64,000 nucleotides of DNA. Source: Acidaminococcus sp. Lineage in GTDB: Bacteria; Bacillota; Negativicutes; Acidaminococcales; Acidaminococcaceae. The DNA is taken from positions 2,252,946 through 2,316,945 of the forward strand of contig JAKVOM010000001.1 in NCBI GenBank assembly GCA_022482815.1, written 5' to 3'. Below, piece by piece: positions 46,821 to 56,478 of this stretch (positions are counted from its first letter, which is position 1; each line of letters opens with the position of its first letter). The translations under genes and the position numbers were made by a program. Below the pieces are notes generated by a model. That model was given only the letters and a program-made list of their open reading frames with translations. It was not told where the DNA came from and made no database searches.

Positions 46821-46909
46821 GCGTAACATCATTATCTTTTCGCGCCTCTGGCGCCACATGCCGCCGGAGGCGGCCAAGGCTTTTTCTGCGCGGAGCGCCA
46901 CAGCGTCTC

Positions 46910-48361
46910 TTACTTATTTCTGCTCTTAGACAGGAGGTTCATTTTTTCTTCGTAGTAGGCCGGGGTCATATCCACGAAGTGGACGTGCGGGTTCTCGAAG
47001 CGCTGTTCTTCCTGCCAGATTTCGTTCTTCAGCTGATACTGCACGAAGGCGCGGATATCTTTCAAGGCCGGCTGCTTGTAGACGAGTTTGCCGCCGCGGA
47101 AAATCGGAACAAGCAGTTTCTTGGCCGTGCAGCCTTCGAAATGGCGCAGTCTCCACGGTTCGTTCGGATCGACGTAACGGAATTTATGTTCTACATCGAC
47201 AGGTTCGCCTTCTTTGGCAATGAGGTCAGAGACGGCTTTGCCCTGCGGGTTATAAATACGATAGAGCTCTTTGCGGCCCGGGTTCGTAATCTTTTCCAAG
47301 GTTTCGGATACTTTGATACGCGGTTCCCAGCCTTTATCGCCTTCGACGGCCACGAGTTTGTACACGCCGCCAAAGACAGGGTCGCTCTTTGCGGTGATCA
47401 GGCGCTCGCCGACACCGAAGGAGTCGATGCAGCCGCCCTGGTCCAGGATAGAACGGATGGTATATTCGTCGAGGCTGTTAGAAGCGACTATCTTGCAGTC
47501 CTGCAGGCCCTCGCTGTCGAGGATGGCACGGACACGCTTAGACAGGTATGCCAAGTCACCGGAGTCAATACGCACGCCTTTGAGTCTCTTGCCCATTGGT
47601 TCGAGGACTTCACGAGCAATGCGGATGGCATTGGGCAGGCCGGAATGAATAACGTCATACGTATCAATCAGGAGCACGACGTTATCGGGATAAACTTCGG
47701 CATATCTCTTAAAGGCCGTATATTCATCGGGATAGTACATGACAAAGCTGTGGGCCATGGTACCGCCGACAGGAATACCGAATTCCTGGCCGGCAAGGAC
47801 AGTAGCCGTACCATCTGCTCCGCCGATATAGGCGGCACGTGCACCGTAGACGGCAGCATCCATGTTATGGGCACGGCGGGCACCAAAATCGGAAACGCCG
47901 CGGCCTTCCGCTGCACGGACGATGCGGGCGGTCTTCGTAGCGATCAGAGATTGATGGTTAACTTCTGCCAGGAGCGCCGTTTCCAGGAGCTGAGCCTCCA
48001 GAATCGGGGCGGTGACAGAAAGGACGGATTCTCTCGGGTACATAATGGTACCTTCCGGGAGGGCATCAACGTCACCGGAAAAGTGGAAATTGCGCAGGTA
48101 TTCCAGAAAGTCCTCATCAAACATATGCATGTCTCTGAAATACTGTACGTCTTCATCTGAAAAATGGAAGTCTTCGATGTACTGGATGCATTGTTCCAAA
48201 CCGGCAAAAATGGCAAAACCGCCGTTATCCGGGTTATGACGATAGAAAATATCGAAAGTGGCACGTTTCATATTGTCCAGGCCATCTTTAAAATAGCCAT
48301 AGGCCATTGTCATTTCGTAAAAGTCCATCATCATGGACAGGTTGCGTTCACTGCTCTGCAT
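46910..48361 (-). CDS. pncB: Nicotinate phosphoribosyltransferase
   Basis: 483 residues from the ATG at 48361, which has GGAGG ten bases upstream; an upstream start would add 37 unconserved residues. MMMDFYEMTMAYGYF, TKTARIVRAAEGR, SDFGARRAHN, HSFVMYYP, RIDSGDLAYLSKRVR and GVGERLITAKSDPVFGGVYK are standard signatures. It makes nicotinate mononucleotide from nicotinate and PRPP with ATP in the NAD salvage pathway. Monocistronic between repeats. Confidence 0.94.
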   Translation of the reverse strand: MQSSERNLSMMMDFYEMTMAYGYFKDGLDNMKRATFDIFYRHNPDNGGFAIFAGLEQCIQYIEDFHFSDEDVQYFRDMHMFDEDFLEYLRNFHFSGDVDALPEGTIMYPRESVLSVTAPILEAQLLETALLAEVNHQSLIATKTARIVRAAEGRGVSDFGARRAHNMDAAVYGARAAYIGGADGTATVLAGQEFGIPVGGTMAHSFVMYYPDEYTAFKRYAEVYPDNVVLLIDTYDVIHSGLPNAIRIAREVLEPMGKRLKGVRIDSGDLAYLSKRVRAILDSEGLQDCKIVASNSLDEYTIRSILDQGGCIDSFGVGERLITAKSDPVFGGVYKLVAVEGDKGWEPRIKVSETLEKITNPGRKELYRIYNPQGKAVSDLIAKEGEPVDVEHKFRYVDPNEPWRLRHFEGCTAKKLLVPIFRGGKLVYKQPALKDIRAFVQYQLKNEIWQEEQRFENPHVHFVDMTPAYYEEKMNLLSKSRNK

Positions 48362-48557
48362 TGTGGTAAAACCTCCTCCAGGTTTTAATGGGGATATATT
48401 GAGAACATTGTAACACTTTTTGGGGGTTCTGTCATATGGGGTTTGTAAGGTGACAAGACAGGTGAAGGGCACCTGCGCCGAAGGCGCAAGTGCGGGTGGC
48501 GCTTACGCGCGGAAGGAAAGCCGGGAAGCTGTGGTCGCCTGCGGCGACGGGAAAGAT
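48362..48557. other. Upstream of pncB
   Basis: Holds the pncB leader; GCACCTGCGCCGAAGGCGCA (about 48470-48490) and CGCCTGCGGCG (about 48537) are small hairpins. No gene. Confidence 0.35.
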
Positions 48558-49537
48558 AAAACATTCTATCCGTCAACCGTAAGGACCTTCTTCGACGCCG
48601 CTCTGCGGCATTGAAGAAGGGGGCCCGCTTTGCGGGGGATGATGACCCTTATTACCTTCTTTCACTTCACGTAGTGAAGTAGAAAGAAGGAGGGCCATTT
48701 ATGGCGGAAGATTTCTTTTTATTCCCCTTCGCTTCCACTTTTGGTTCATTCGCACCTTCAACTGCACACTTTTACTTTGTTTTCCTGTATAGTAGCCGTA
48801 TCTACTATATAAAAATTCTACAATTGGAGGTACTCATGGACAGAGGAAGAAAAGCAGTTACACTCGCAGAATATGATGAACTACGAAAAAATGCAAGAAT
48901 GATGCGTAAAAACATGACCGTAGTCGAAAAAATTTTATGGTATCAAGTTCTTAAGAAACTTTCTGTGCGGTTCTTAAGGCAAAAAATTATTTATTATTAT
49001 ATCGTTGATTTTTACTGTGCAAAAGCAAAATTAATTGTAGAGGTCGATGGAATCCAACACACTGAAAAAGATGTTGAGGAATATGATGCTAAAAGAACTG
49101 CATTTCTCAGGAGCAGAGGGTATGAATTAATCAGATTTTCTAATTCTGAAATTGCACATGATCTGTATGGGGTTGAAGATAGAATAAAGAAAGTCTTGGA
49201 GGAGAGATTAGGGAGGGAAGTATAAAGAGGTATGAGCATTAACCGGTAGATTGCTAGATTTTGTTACTGCTAACCGATAGTGAAGAAAAAATTTTTAAGG
49301 GACATCACCCACCGCAAGCGGTTCCCCCTCTTCAATGTCGCGCGGCGACGTCGAAGAGGGTCACTAAAAATTTACCGCAGATGTTTTTAATTTTTCCTTT
49401 AGGCAATCCGACGTCAGGAGGGTTGCCTTCCTCACAACCTCCTTCCAAACCACTACGTGGTTTCGGAAGGAGGGGGCCCGCAGGAAGCACTGACGACTGT
49501 CAGGGCTGACGAGTGCGGGGGAAGATAGCGTATTTTT
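48558..49537. mobile_element. DUF559 cassette, copy C (intact)
   Basis: Left end AAAACATTCTATCCGTCA; left hairpin in the CTTCTTC-GACGCCGC TCT GCGGC-ATT-GAAGAAG version; CCCGC TTT GCGGG; CTTCTTTC-ACTTCAC GTA GTGAAGT-GAAAGAAG; intact gene; then CACCGCAAGCGG, CCCTCTTC..GTCGC GCG GCGAC..GAAGAGGG, CCTCCTTCC..GGAAGGAGG and right end GAAGATAGCGTATTTTT. Confidence 0.7.
48836..49225 (+). CDS. DUF559 (VSR-like PD-(D/E)XK) nuclease, copy C
   Basis: 129 residues from the ATG at 48836 behind GGAGGTACTC. DUF559 core: VEKILWYQVLKKL, then YIVDFYCAKAKLIVEVDGIQ with the metal-binding Asp and E-x-D expected of the very-short-patch-repair-like nuclease fold, then a YDAKRTAFLRSRGYELIRFS block. The open frame extends 45 codons upstream to another ATG with a perfect AAGGAGG, but copy E is frameshifted there, so the short form is preferred. 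A TTGTAT-17-TATAA-like promoter lies just upstream. Confidence 0.8.
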   Translation: MDRGRKAVTLAEYDELRKNARMMRKNMTVVEKILWYQVLKKLSVRFLRQKIIYYYIVDFYCAKAKLIVEVDGIQHTEKDVEEYDAKRTAFLRSRGYELIRFSNSEIAHDLYGVEDRIKKVLEERLGREV

Positions 49538-49576
49538 CTTTATTCTCCCCTTCTCTCTCCTTCTCCACAACAAAAA

Positions 49577-49613
49577 GCGCTGTGAAGAAACAAATTTCAT
49601 TTCTTCACAGCAC
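49577..49613. terminator. Terminator after the DUF1275 gene
   Basis: GCGCTGTGAAGAAA pairs with TTTCTTCACAGCAC, the same sequence as the terminator after pncB with a different loop. Confidence 0.75.
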
Positions 49614-49654
49614 TTGTAATATCGTTGTTTTTTGCGCGTAAGCGCCACAGCTTC

Positions 49655-50377
49655 TCACTTCGGCATTCTTTCTTCTGCCTCCACTTCAGCGATGCGGTCC
49701 ATTTTCTGGACGGCTTGTTTGCCGCCGTAGCGGTCGGACATACAGACAAGGATGAAGGCGATGGCGAGAATGGTATATCCGATATAAGCGCCGCCGGCAC
49801 CGTAAGCGAAGACGGCGTGTCCTGCGACGTAGCAGCCGGTCAGGAAGAAGATGATGGTAAAAGTATAGAGTATGGCTTTATGACAAAATTTCCAGTCCTT
49901 TGTGAGGACAAACTGCGTCCAGGCGAGAGCCGACTGTTTGGTATTGTTAGACAGGAAGATGGTCGAACTGGCGTACCCCTGGGCTTCCGAGAATGTCCCC
50001 CACTGAAAGGAGGCGGCAAAGATCATGGGATAGATGGTCATGATAGGATCCCAGTCGAGCGGCATCAGGGCGACGGCGGTCAGGGTCACAGCATTGACGA
50101 CGATGACAATTTTACGCATGTCTTTGCTGGTCTTTTTGGAGAGCAGAAAGGATGTAATGACGCCGGTCACAAACATAAGGAGTGCCCCCACTCTCGTCAT
50201 GACGGCAAACATATTCCCGCCCAGCAGGTCTTCTATCAGTGACATCAGGTTTCCGGTCTGCGCGTTGGCAAAGTTGCGTCCGTGCAGAATGACAGAATAT
50301 AACCCCTCAAATCCTGCATAGCCGGCCATGAGCCAGTGCAAGATTTCATCGTAATGTGTACGAAAATAATCGTTCAT
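49655..50377 (-). CDS. DUF1275 (YoaK-type) membrane protein
   Basis: 240 residues with about six hydrophobic segments. The N-terminal half has AGYAGFEGLYSVILHGRNFANAQTGNLMSL, a DUF1275 hallmark (GF.D......F...QTGN), and LLSKKTSKDMRK between helices. Function of the family is unknown. ATG at 50377 with AGGGGAAG upstream; about 140 bases from the M20 gene. Confidence 0.82.
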   Translation of the reverse strand: MNDYFRTHYDEILHWLMAGYAGFEGLYSVILHGRNFANAQTGNLMSLIEDLLGGNMFAVMTRVGALLMFVTGVITSFLLSKKTSKDMRKIVIVVNAVTLTAVALMPLDWDPIMTIYPMIFAASFQWGTFSEAQGYASSTIFLSNNTKQSALAWTQFVLTKDWKFCHKAILYTFTIIFFLTGCYVAGHAVFAYGAGGAYIGYTILAIAFILVCMSDRYGGKQAVQKMDRIAEVEAEERMPK

Positions 50378-50520
50378 TTCTTCCCCTCAAAATATATCTT
50401 AATCCGTTCAAAAGGCGGCTTCGGATAACGACGCAGGTCGCTGGCCGCGGGCCGCCGGTCGCTCTGTAGGAAGCAAACTGTAAACGGTTTGCAAAAAATA
50501 TCATATGGATCTCTTCAGCG

Positions 50521-51702
50521 TTATTTTCTCTTTCCGCTGATGCGATCCTGGAATTCTTGTTTTACTTCGGCCAGGAGTTCCGGATTGATAATCAGGTCGG
50601 CTGCTGTGCCGGCAAGGATCTTGGCACCGTACAGAATGGCAGCGTGACCGCTTTCGCTCTTGCCGTTATCGAGGTATACCTGAGAATGGGCAGAGGATCC
50701 GGCCGGTACGAATTTGATGCGGGCGCAGGCACCGGGCATACGGTGCAGGACGTTGCCAAAATCGGTCGATCCGGTCTTTTCTCTCGGGCCTTCGATACCG
50801 GGAGCGCCGCAGGCTTTGGCGTTTGCCATGATGCAGTCATTCAGGGCCAGGGCAGGAATTTTATCGTCAAAGGATGGTTTGTTCTTGATTTCAACGGTCA
50901 CACCGGCAATGAGCGCGGCACCCATCATGATATCGCGGACGCGTTCCACGACGCCGTCCAGTTCTTCACGGGAATAGGAACGCAGGCAGAAGGAACCCAC
51001 GGCCTTATCCGGTACGACGTTATTCGGGCCGGGCAGTTCTTCCACGGTATAATGCATGCGCACGTCGTCTTTCACGTGTTCACGCAGGAATTCAATGCCG
51101 TTAAAGGCAATGAGCAGGGCATCAAAGGCACTGCGCCCCTGATCCGGGGCAATGGCTGCATGAGCGGCTTTGCCATGGAAGGTCACGAGGAGTTCGCTGA
51201 GGGCCAGGCTCTTGATATCCGTCTGGGTTGCCGGACCGCCGTGCATCATGAGGGCCACGTCGATATCCTTGAAACAGCCGGCTTTGATCATGTTGATTTT
51301 GCCGCCGAAGGTTTCTTCTGCAGGCGTACCGTAAATCACGATTTTGAAGTTCTTATCTTTCAGGACTTCCCGAAGGGCAAGCGCCGCCCCGATGCAGGCC
51401 GGGCCCTGCAAATGATGGCCGCAGCCGTGACCGAAATTTTTCAGGGCATCATATTCACAAAGCATGCCGATACTGGACCCGCCTTCCCCGTTCTGCCAAG
51501 TCGCGCGGAAGCTCGTCGGCAGGTCTGCCAGACCGCGTTCCACCGTAAAACCTGCTTTTTCAAGCATGTTCGTCAGCAGGTCAGAAGCAAATACTTCATG
51601 CCCTTCCCACTCGGGATGGTCATAAATAGCGTCTGCGGCGGTGACGAGGCAATCGCGGTAAGAATCAATAAGAGTGAATAAGTTTTCCTTCAGCTTGTCC
51701 AT
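50521..51702 (-). CDS. M20 family amidohydrolase/peptidase (AbgB/M20D-like)
   Basis: 393 residues. Metal and catalytic residues: GMLCEYDALKNFGHGCGHHL (Asp and His ligands), YGTPAEETFGGKINMI (Glu pair), MMHGG, GKAAHAA in the lid domain and GSTDFGNVLHRMPG (last His region). This pattern with 'PAEE' fits the M20D group acting on N-acyl amino acids or p-aminobenzoyl-glutamate-like amides. Cytosolic, no signal. Exact substrate unknown. Confidence 0.85.
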   Translation of the reverse strand: MDKLKENLFTLIDSYRDCLVTAADAIYDHPEWEGHEVFASDLLTNMLEKAGFTVERGLADLPTSFRATWQNGEGGSSIGMLCEYDALKNFGHGCGHHLQGPACIGAALALREVLKDKNFKIVIYGTPAEETFGGKINMIKAGCFKDIDVALMMHGGPATQTDIKSLALSELLVTFHGKAAHAAIAPDQGRSAFDALLIAFNGIEFLREHVKDDVRMHYTVEELPGPNNVVPDKAVGSFCLRSYSREELDGVVERVRDIMMGAALIAGVTVEIKNKPSFDDKIPALALNDCIMANAKACGAPGIEGPREKTGSTDFGNVLHRMPGACARIKFVPAGSSAHSQVYLDNGKSESGHAAILYGAKILAGTAADLIINPELLAEVKQEFQDRISGKRK

Positions 51703-51755
51703 GGGGATTCTTCCTTTCTTACGAGTGCCCGGTAGCGAGCACTACGATTCACAAA

Positions 51756-51789
51756 AAAAGCATCCAACCACCACTGGTCGGATGCTTTT
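51756..51789. terminator. Terminator after glmM
   Basis: AAAAGCATCC-AACC pairs with GGTC-GGATGCTTTT; A- and T-runs outside. It lies three bases beyond the glmM stop. Confidence 0.85.
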
Positions 51790-51791
51790 AC

Positions 51792-53132
51792 TTACGCCAG
51801 TTCTTTTCTTACAACTTCGGCGATGGCATCGGTAATGAAGTCGGTCTCGCTCTGGGTCGGGCCCTGAGCCATGACGCGGATCAGCGGTTCCGTACCGGAA
51901 GCACGGACGAGAACTTGCCCGTCATCACCGAGTTTATCCGTAAATTTCTGGGTCACTTCTTTAATTGCTTCGTTCTTTTCCCAGCCGTTCTTGTCCTTGA
52001 CGCGGACGTTGACGAGGGTCTGCGGATATTTCACCATCAGGCAGCCGAGCTGGGACAGGGTGCGATTATGACGCACGACGGAGCTCAGGAGCTTCACGCA
52101 GGTCATCATACCGTCACCGGTGCGCACCAGGTCACCAAAGATGATATGACCGGACTGTTCACCGCCGAGCTTGTAGTCATGCTTCAGCATTTCTTCAAGG
52201 ACGTAGCGGTCACCGACAGCGGTCTTCACCGTGCGGCCGCCGTGTTCCTTCATGGCCTTGGCCAGGCCGACGTTGCTCATGACAGTGGTCACGAGGACGT
52301 TGTCTTTAAGTTTACCGGCAGCCATCAGGTCGAGGGCGCAGATCAGCATGATCTGGTCGCCGTCAAGGGGCGTGCCCTTTTCATCGACAGCGAGGCAGCG
52401 GTCTGCATCACCGTCGTTGGCTATACCAAGATCGGCACCGACTTCGACAACTTTCTTCTGCAGGGCTTCCAGATGGGTGGAGCCGCAGCCGTTATTGATG
52501 TTAATGCCATTGGGTTCATGGAAAATAGGAATGACATGAGCCCCGAGCATGCGCAGGATGGCCGGCGCAATGTCGCTGTTGGCACCGTTGGCGCAGTCCA
52601 TAACGACTTTGAGGCCGTTTAATTTGATATCGGAGCTGTCCACGATGTGCTGGATGTACTTTGCACCCATATCAGGTTCGGGAATGACGCGGCCCACGGA
52701 AGAGCCGGTCAGGGTATGGTCATAGTCAATCGGAGCCTTGACGATGGCTTCGATTTCGTCTTCAACAGCATCGGGCAGCTTGAAACCGCTCTTTGCGAAA
52801 AACTTGATGCCGTTATCTTCAAAAGGATTATGAGAAGCGGAAATGACGACACCGGCATTGGCACCGAGATTTTCCGTCAGATAAGATACGGCGGGCGTCG
52901 GGATGACACCCAGGATATGGGCATTGCCGCCGGCACTGCAGATGCCTGCAGCAAGGGCCGATTCGAGCATCGTCCCGGAAAGGCGCGTATCGCGTCCGAT
53001 CAGAATATTCGGGGTTTTTACTTCACGTCCGAAATACATTGCCGCAGCGCGGCCCAATTTATAGGCAAGTTCCGCATTGAGATAGCCGTTGGCAATCCCG
53101 CGGACGCCGTCCGTTCCAAACAATCTAGCCAA
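51792..53132 (-). CDS. glmM: Phosphoglucosamine mutase
   Basis: 446 residues: ARLFGTDGVRGIAN start, phosphoserine loop VVISASHNPFEDNGIK, metal loop DGDADRCLAVDEKG, GGEQSGHIIFGD and RASGTEPLIRVM. Interconverts glucosamine-6- and -1-phosphate for UDP-GlcNAc and peptidoglycan. 20 bases follow hisIE, so the two may be co-transcribed. Confidence 0.97.
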   Translation of the reverse strand: MARLFGTDGVRGIANGYLNAELAYKLGRAAAMYFGREVKTPNILIGRDTRLSGTMLESALAAGICSAGGNAHILGVIPTPAVSYLTENLGANAGVVISASHNPFEDNGIKFFAKSGFKLPDAVEDEIEAIVKAPIDYDHTLTGSSVGRVIPEPDMGAKYIQHIVDSSDIKLNGLKVVMDCANGANSDIAPAILRMLGAHVIPIFHEPNGININNGCGSTHLEALQKKVVEVGADLGIANDGDADRCLAVDEKGTPLDGDQIMLICALDLMAAGKLKDNVLVTTVMSNVGLAKAMKEHGGRTVKTAVGDRYVLEEMLKHDYKLGGEQSGHIIFGDLVRTGDGMMTCVKLLSSVVRHNRTLSQLGCLMVKYPQTLVNVRVKDKNGWEKNEAIKEVTQKFTDKLGDDGQVLVRASGTEPLIRVMAQGPTQSETDFITDAIAEVVRKELA

Positions 53133-53152
53133 GAAATTCAGCCTCCAGCTTA

Positions 53153-53815
53153 TTATTTACTGTTCTTTTTATCTTCGTTGATGCTTCCAAGGACAGCCAG
53201 CATCTGACCCGGCGTAATTCCATGGAAAGCTAACAGCACTAAGCAATGATACCATAAATCGCTCATCTCGTAAACCACGTCATTCTGGTCGCTGTTCTTG
53301 GAGGCGAGCATGGTAGAAGCGCATTTCTCGGCGAGTTTCTTCAGGATTTTGTCCTGCCCGGATTCGAAGAGAAGGTGCGTGTAGGACTGGGATTTGGTGA
53401 GTCCGCGCATGGTCATGATGGATTTATAGAGGTTAGAAATGACCATAGGCAGAGTGTTTTCTGCCGTCGGCAGACTTTCGCCGGAGCCGCTGTTCCACAG
53501 CGGATAGCTGAAGCAGGAATAGGTGCCCTTGTGGCAGGCTACGCCCTTTTGTTCGACACGGACAAGGAGGGCATCTCCATCGCAGTCATAGATGATACTC
53601 TTGACCTTCTGCGTGTTGCCGCTCGTAGCGCCCTTGTTCCAGAGCTCCTGGCGGCTGCGGGACCAGAACCAGGTGTAGCCCGTTTCCACAGTGCGGGCGA
53701 GAGATTCACCGTTCATGTAGGCCAGCATCAGCACACGTTCCGTGCGGCAGTCCTGGACAATAGCAGGAATCAAGCCGCGGTCATCAAATTTTAAGTTCGT
53801 TAAATCAATTTTCAT
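53153..53815 (-). CDS. hisIE: Bifunctional phosphoribosyl-AMP cyclohydrolase / phosphoribosyl-ATP pyrophosphatase
   Basis: 220 residues from the ATG at 53815 ([20 protein letters not shown]) behind GAGGTG; an upstream start would add 33 unconserved residues. HisI part: [42 protein letters not shown] metal site, [11 protein letters not shown]. HisE part from about residue 120: [20 protein letters not shown] and [20 protein letters not shown]. Steps 2 and 3 of histidine synthesis. It is separated from hisF by DUF559 cassette D. Confidence 0.95.
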   Translation of the reverse strand: MKIDLTNLKFDDRGLIPAIVQDCRTERVLMLAYMNGESLARTVETGYTWFWSRSRQELWNKGATSGNTQKVKSIIYDCDGDALLVRVEQKGVACHKGTYSCFSYPLWNSGSGESLPTAENTLPMVISNLYKSIMTMRGLTKSQSYTHLLFESGQDKILKKLAEKCASTMLASKNSDQNDVVYEMSDLWYHCLVLLAFHGITPGQMLAVLGSINEDKKNSK

Positions 53816-54016
53816 GTTAGAACACCTCAGGATTTGGATTGAGTTAGAAAAGTAAGGTTTCTCTGTGCGTCGCTTGGTAAGTTTTGGATAGATGTGGTAC
53901 GAAGAATAGTGCATTGAGAGAAAGATTCATCTTTATATTATACACCAGATAGAGGGAAAAGATACAAACAGTGGGAAAGAAGGAGGAAGAATGTAAAGGA
54001 TGAGGGAGATAATAGG
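53816..54016. other. Upstream of hisIE
   Basis: Must hold a separate hisIE promoter: on the minus strand TATAATATAAAGATG-like words occur near 53930-53942. No gene. Confidence 0.35.
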
Positions 54017-54873
54017 AAAAGATTCTATCCGTCAATCTCAGGGACTTTCTTCGACGCCGCTTTGCGGCATTGAAGAAGGGGGCCCGCTTTGCGGGGGATG
54101 ATGACCCTTATTACCTTCTTTCACTTCACGCAGTGAAGTAGAAAGAAGGAGGGCCATTTATGGCGGAAGATTTCTTTTTATTCCCCTTCGCTTCCACTTT
54201 TAGTCCATTCGCACCTTCAACTGCACACTTTTACTTTGTTTTCTTGTATAGTAGCCGTATCTGCTATATAAAATTTCTACAATTGGAGGTACTCATGGAC
54301 AGAGGAAGAAATGCAGTTTCGTTCGCAGAATATGATGAACTACGAAAAAATGCAAGAATGATGCGTAAAAACATGACTGTAGTCGAAAAAATTTTATGGT
54401 ATCAAGTTCTTAAGAAACTTCCTGTACGATTCTTAAGGCAAAAAATTATTTATTACTATATCGTTGATTTTTACTGTGCAAAAGCAAAATTAATTGTAGA
54501 GGTCGATGGAATCCAACACACGGAAAAAGAAATTGAGGAATATGATGCTAAAAGGACAGCGTTTCTTAAGAACAGAGGGTATGAAGTAATCAGGTTTTCT
54601 AATTCTGAGATTGCGCATGATTTGTATGGGGTTGAAGAAAGAATAAAGAAAGTCTTGGAGGAGAGATTAGGGAGGGAAGTATAAAGAGGTATGAGCATTA
54701 ACCGGTAGATTGCTAGATTTTTGTTACTACTAACCGATAGAGAAGAAAAAATTTTTAAGGGACATCACCCACCGCAAGCGGTCCCCCCTCTTCAATGTCG
54801 CGTTGCGACGTCGAAGAGGGTCCCTAAAGATGTTTGATTTCCTGCGGATGCGGGGAATGATAGCTTCTTTTTT
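54017..54873. mobile_element. DUF559 cassette, copy D (intact, inside the his cluster)
   Basis: Left end AAAAGATTCTATCCGTC, left hairpins in the GAAGAAG/GCCGC version, intact nuclease gene, right hairpins CACCGCAAGCGG and CCCTCTTC..GTCGC GTT GCGAC..GAAGAGGG, right end ATGATAGCTTCTTTTTT. The CCTCCTTCC palindrome seen in copies B and C is absent. Confidence 0.7.
54295..54684 (+). CDS. DUF559 (VSR-like PD-(D/E)XK) nuclease, copy D
   Basis: 129 residues, ATG at 54295 behind GGAGGTACTC. It differs from copy C at a handful of residues (e.g. NAVSFAEY for KAVTLAEY, KLPVRFL for KLSVRFL, KNRGYEVIRF for RSRGYELIRF), while the putative catalytic YIVDF and IVEVDG are kept. Plus strand, opposite to the his genes around it. 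Confidence 0.8.
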   Translation: MDRGRNAVSFAEYDELRKNARMMRKNMTVVEKILWYQVLKKLPVRFLRQKIIYYYIVDFYCAKAKLIVEVDGIQHTEKEIEEYDAKRTAFLKNRGYEVIRFSNSEIAHDLYGVEERIKKVLEERLGREV

Positions 54874-54946
54874 CTTTTCTTTTATTTTTATAGCTTTCCC
54901 TCTCCCCCTTTCGCCTTCCTCTCCTCTCACTTCCCCCACTCACACT

Positions 54947-54972
54947 AAGGACCTCGCCGATGGCGAGGTCCT
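54947..54972. terminator. Terminator after hisF
   Basis: AAGGACCTCGCC GAT GGCGAGGTCCT: a compact GC-rich hairpin 15 bases beyond the hisF stop. Confidence 0.8.
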
Positions 54973-54987
54973 ATCCTTATTCTTTCG

Positions 54988-55746
54988 TTACAATCTTACT
55001 TCTACGCCTTTGTCTCTCAAGTATTCTTTGACTTGGCGGATGCTAAATTTGCCGTAGTGAAAGACGGAGGCAGCGAGGGCTGCGTCGGCTTTGCCTTTGG
55101 TAAGGACTTCATAGAAGTCTTCGAGGCTGCCTGCACCGCCGGAAGCGATGACGGGCACGTTTACGGCTTCGGCGACGGTTCTTGTAAGCGGAATGTCATA
55201 GCCGTCTTTGGTACCGTCGGCGTCCATACTGGTCAGCAGGATTTCGCCTGCACCCAGGGACACGGCTTTTTTGATCCATTCGACGGCGTCAAGGCCTGTC
55301 GGTGTTCTGCCGCCGTTAATATAGACTTCCCAATGGTTAGGTGCTACTTTCTTGGCATCGACAGCGAGTACCATGCACTGGGCGCCATAGGCCAGGGATC
55401 CCTGATGAATGAGGTCAGGATTCTTTACGGCTGCCGTGTTGAGGGATGTTTTATCCGCGCCGGCCAGAAGGACGTTATGGATATCATCCATAGTGGAGAT
55501 ACCGCCGCCCACAGTCAGCGGCATAAAGACTTCACAGGCCGTGCGCTGAATGACGTCGAGCATGGATTTACGGCCTTCCCAGGAGGCAGTGATATCGAGG
55601 AATACGAGTTCATCAGCTTGTTCTTTTTCATACAGGGAAGCCAGTTCTACCGGATCTCCGGCGTCTTTTAATTGTACAAAGTTAGTTCCCTTTACTACCC
55701 GGCCATTTTTGACATCCAGGCAGGGAATGATTCTCTTAATCTGCAT
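54988..55746 (-). CDS. hisF: Imidazole glycerol phosphate synthase, cyclase subunit
   Basis: 252 residues, (beta/alpha)8 barrel: [19 protein letters not shown] (catalytic Asp11), [26 protein letters not shown] (second Asp), [20 protein letters not shown] and [11 protein letters not shown]. With HisH it makes IGP and AICAR. It starts 3 bases after hisA. Confidence 0.97.
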   Translation of the reverse strand: MQIKRIIPCLDVKNGRVVKGTNFVQLKDAGDPVELASLYEKEQADELVFLDITASWEGRKSMLDVIQRTACEVFMPLTVGGGISTMDDIHNVLLAGADKTSLNTAAVKNPDLIHQGSLAYGAQCMVLAVDAKKVAPNHWEVYINGGRTPTGLDAVEWIKKAVSLGAGEILLTSMDADGTKDGYDIPLTRTVAEAVNVPVIASGGAGSLEDFYEVLTKGKADAALAASVFHYGKFSIRQVKEYLRDKGVEVRL

Positions 55747-55749
55747 GTG

Positions 55750-56478
55750 TCAATCCTCCTTTGCAATCCGGACGGCGTCCGGCAGGGAAATGGCACCGGT
55801 ATAGAGTGCTTTTCCGATAATGCAGCCTTCGATTCCGTCGGCACTTTCTTTTTTGAGACGACGGACATCGTCCAGTGTCGAAACACCGCCCGAAGCGGTG
55901 ACTGGAATGCCGCAGGCTTTGGCAACTTCCACGGTTTCTTTGATATTATTGCCGATCATCATGCCATCCCGGGCAATGTCGGTATAAATAATGCGCGTTA
56001 CGCCGCAGTCTGCCATTTTCTTTTCCAGTTCCACAGCTTTGATGTTGCCGCTCTGGGACCAGCCTTCAACGGCTACCATGCCTTCTTTGGCATCAATACC
56101 GACGACGATATGTCCGGGAAAGGCTTTGCAGGCTTCTGCGACAAGTTCCGGATGATACACGGCCGCCGATCCGAGAATGGCCTGATGGACACCCAGATTC
56201 AGCAGCTTTTCAATCTGCTCCATGGTACGGATACCGCCGCCCACTTCAATAGGAATGCCGCCTTCTTTGATAATACTCTTGATGGAAGGCAGGTTGCGGC
56301 TTTCACCGGCGAGGGCGCCGTCAAGGTCCACGACGTGAATGGAAGCAGCTCCTTCAGAGGCCCATTTCTTTGCCATGGCGCCGGGATCTTTACCGTATAC
56401 GGTTTCCTTGGAAAAGTCGCCTTTCAGGAGACGGACACACTGCCCACCGCGCAGGTCGATTGCGGGATATATGTTCAT
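55750..56478 (-). CDS. hisA: Phosphoribosylformimino-AICAR ribotide isomerase
   Basis: 242 residues from the ATG at 56478 ([17 protein letters not shown]), which overlaps the hisH stop as ATGA and has GGAG eight bases upstream; a start three codons earlier is less likely. Barrel with Asp8 in the AIDL motif, [39 protein letters not shown] and [11 protein letters not shown]. Confidence 0.96.
   Translation of the reverse strand: MNIYPAIDLRGGQCVRLLKGDFSKETVYGKDPGAMAKKWASEGAASIHVVDLDGALAGESRNLPSIKSIIKEGGIPIEVGGGIRTMEQIEKLLNLGVHQAILGSAAVYHPELVAEACKAFPGHIVVGIDAKEGMVAVEGWSQSGNIKAVELEKKMADCGVTRIIYTDIARDGMMIGNNIKETVEVAKACGIPVTASGGVSTLDDVRRLKKESADGIEGCIIGKALYTGAISLPDAVRIAKED

Noticed and set aside
46979-48160. 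393-codon plus-strand open frame opposite pncB
   Set aside because: It mirrors the conserved pncB frame; pncB has all family motifs and a good start, and the mirror has none.
48701-48835. 45-codon upstream extension of the DUF559 gene (MAEDFFLFPF..) with a perfect AAGGAGG
   Set aside because: The apparent binding site is the arm of a palindrome, copy E is frameshifted in this stretch, and a proper site GGAGGTACTC precedes the inner ATG.
50557-51681. Long plus-strand frames opposite the M20 gene, glmM, hisC, hisA and galU
   Set aside because: GC-rich third positions on the minus-strand genes keep the complementary frame open; no family resemblance or binding sites.
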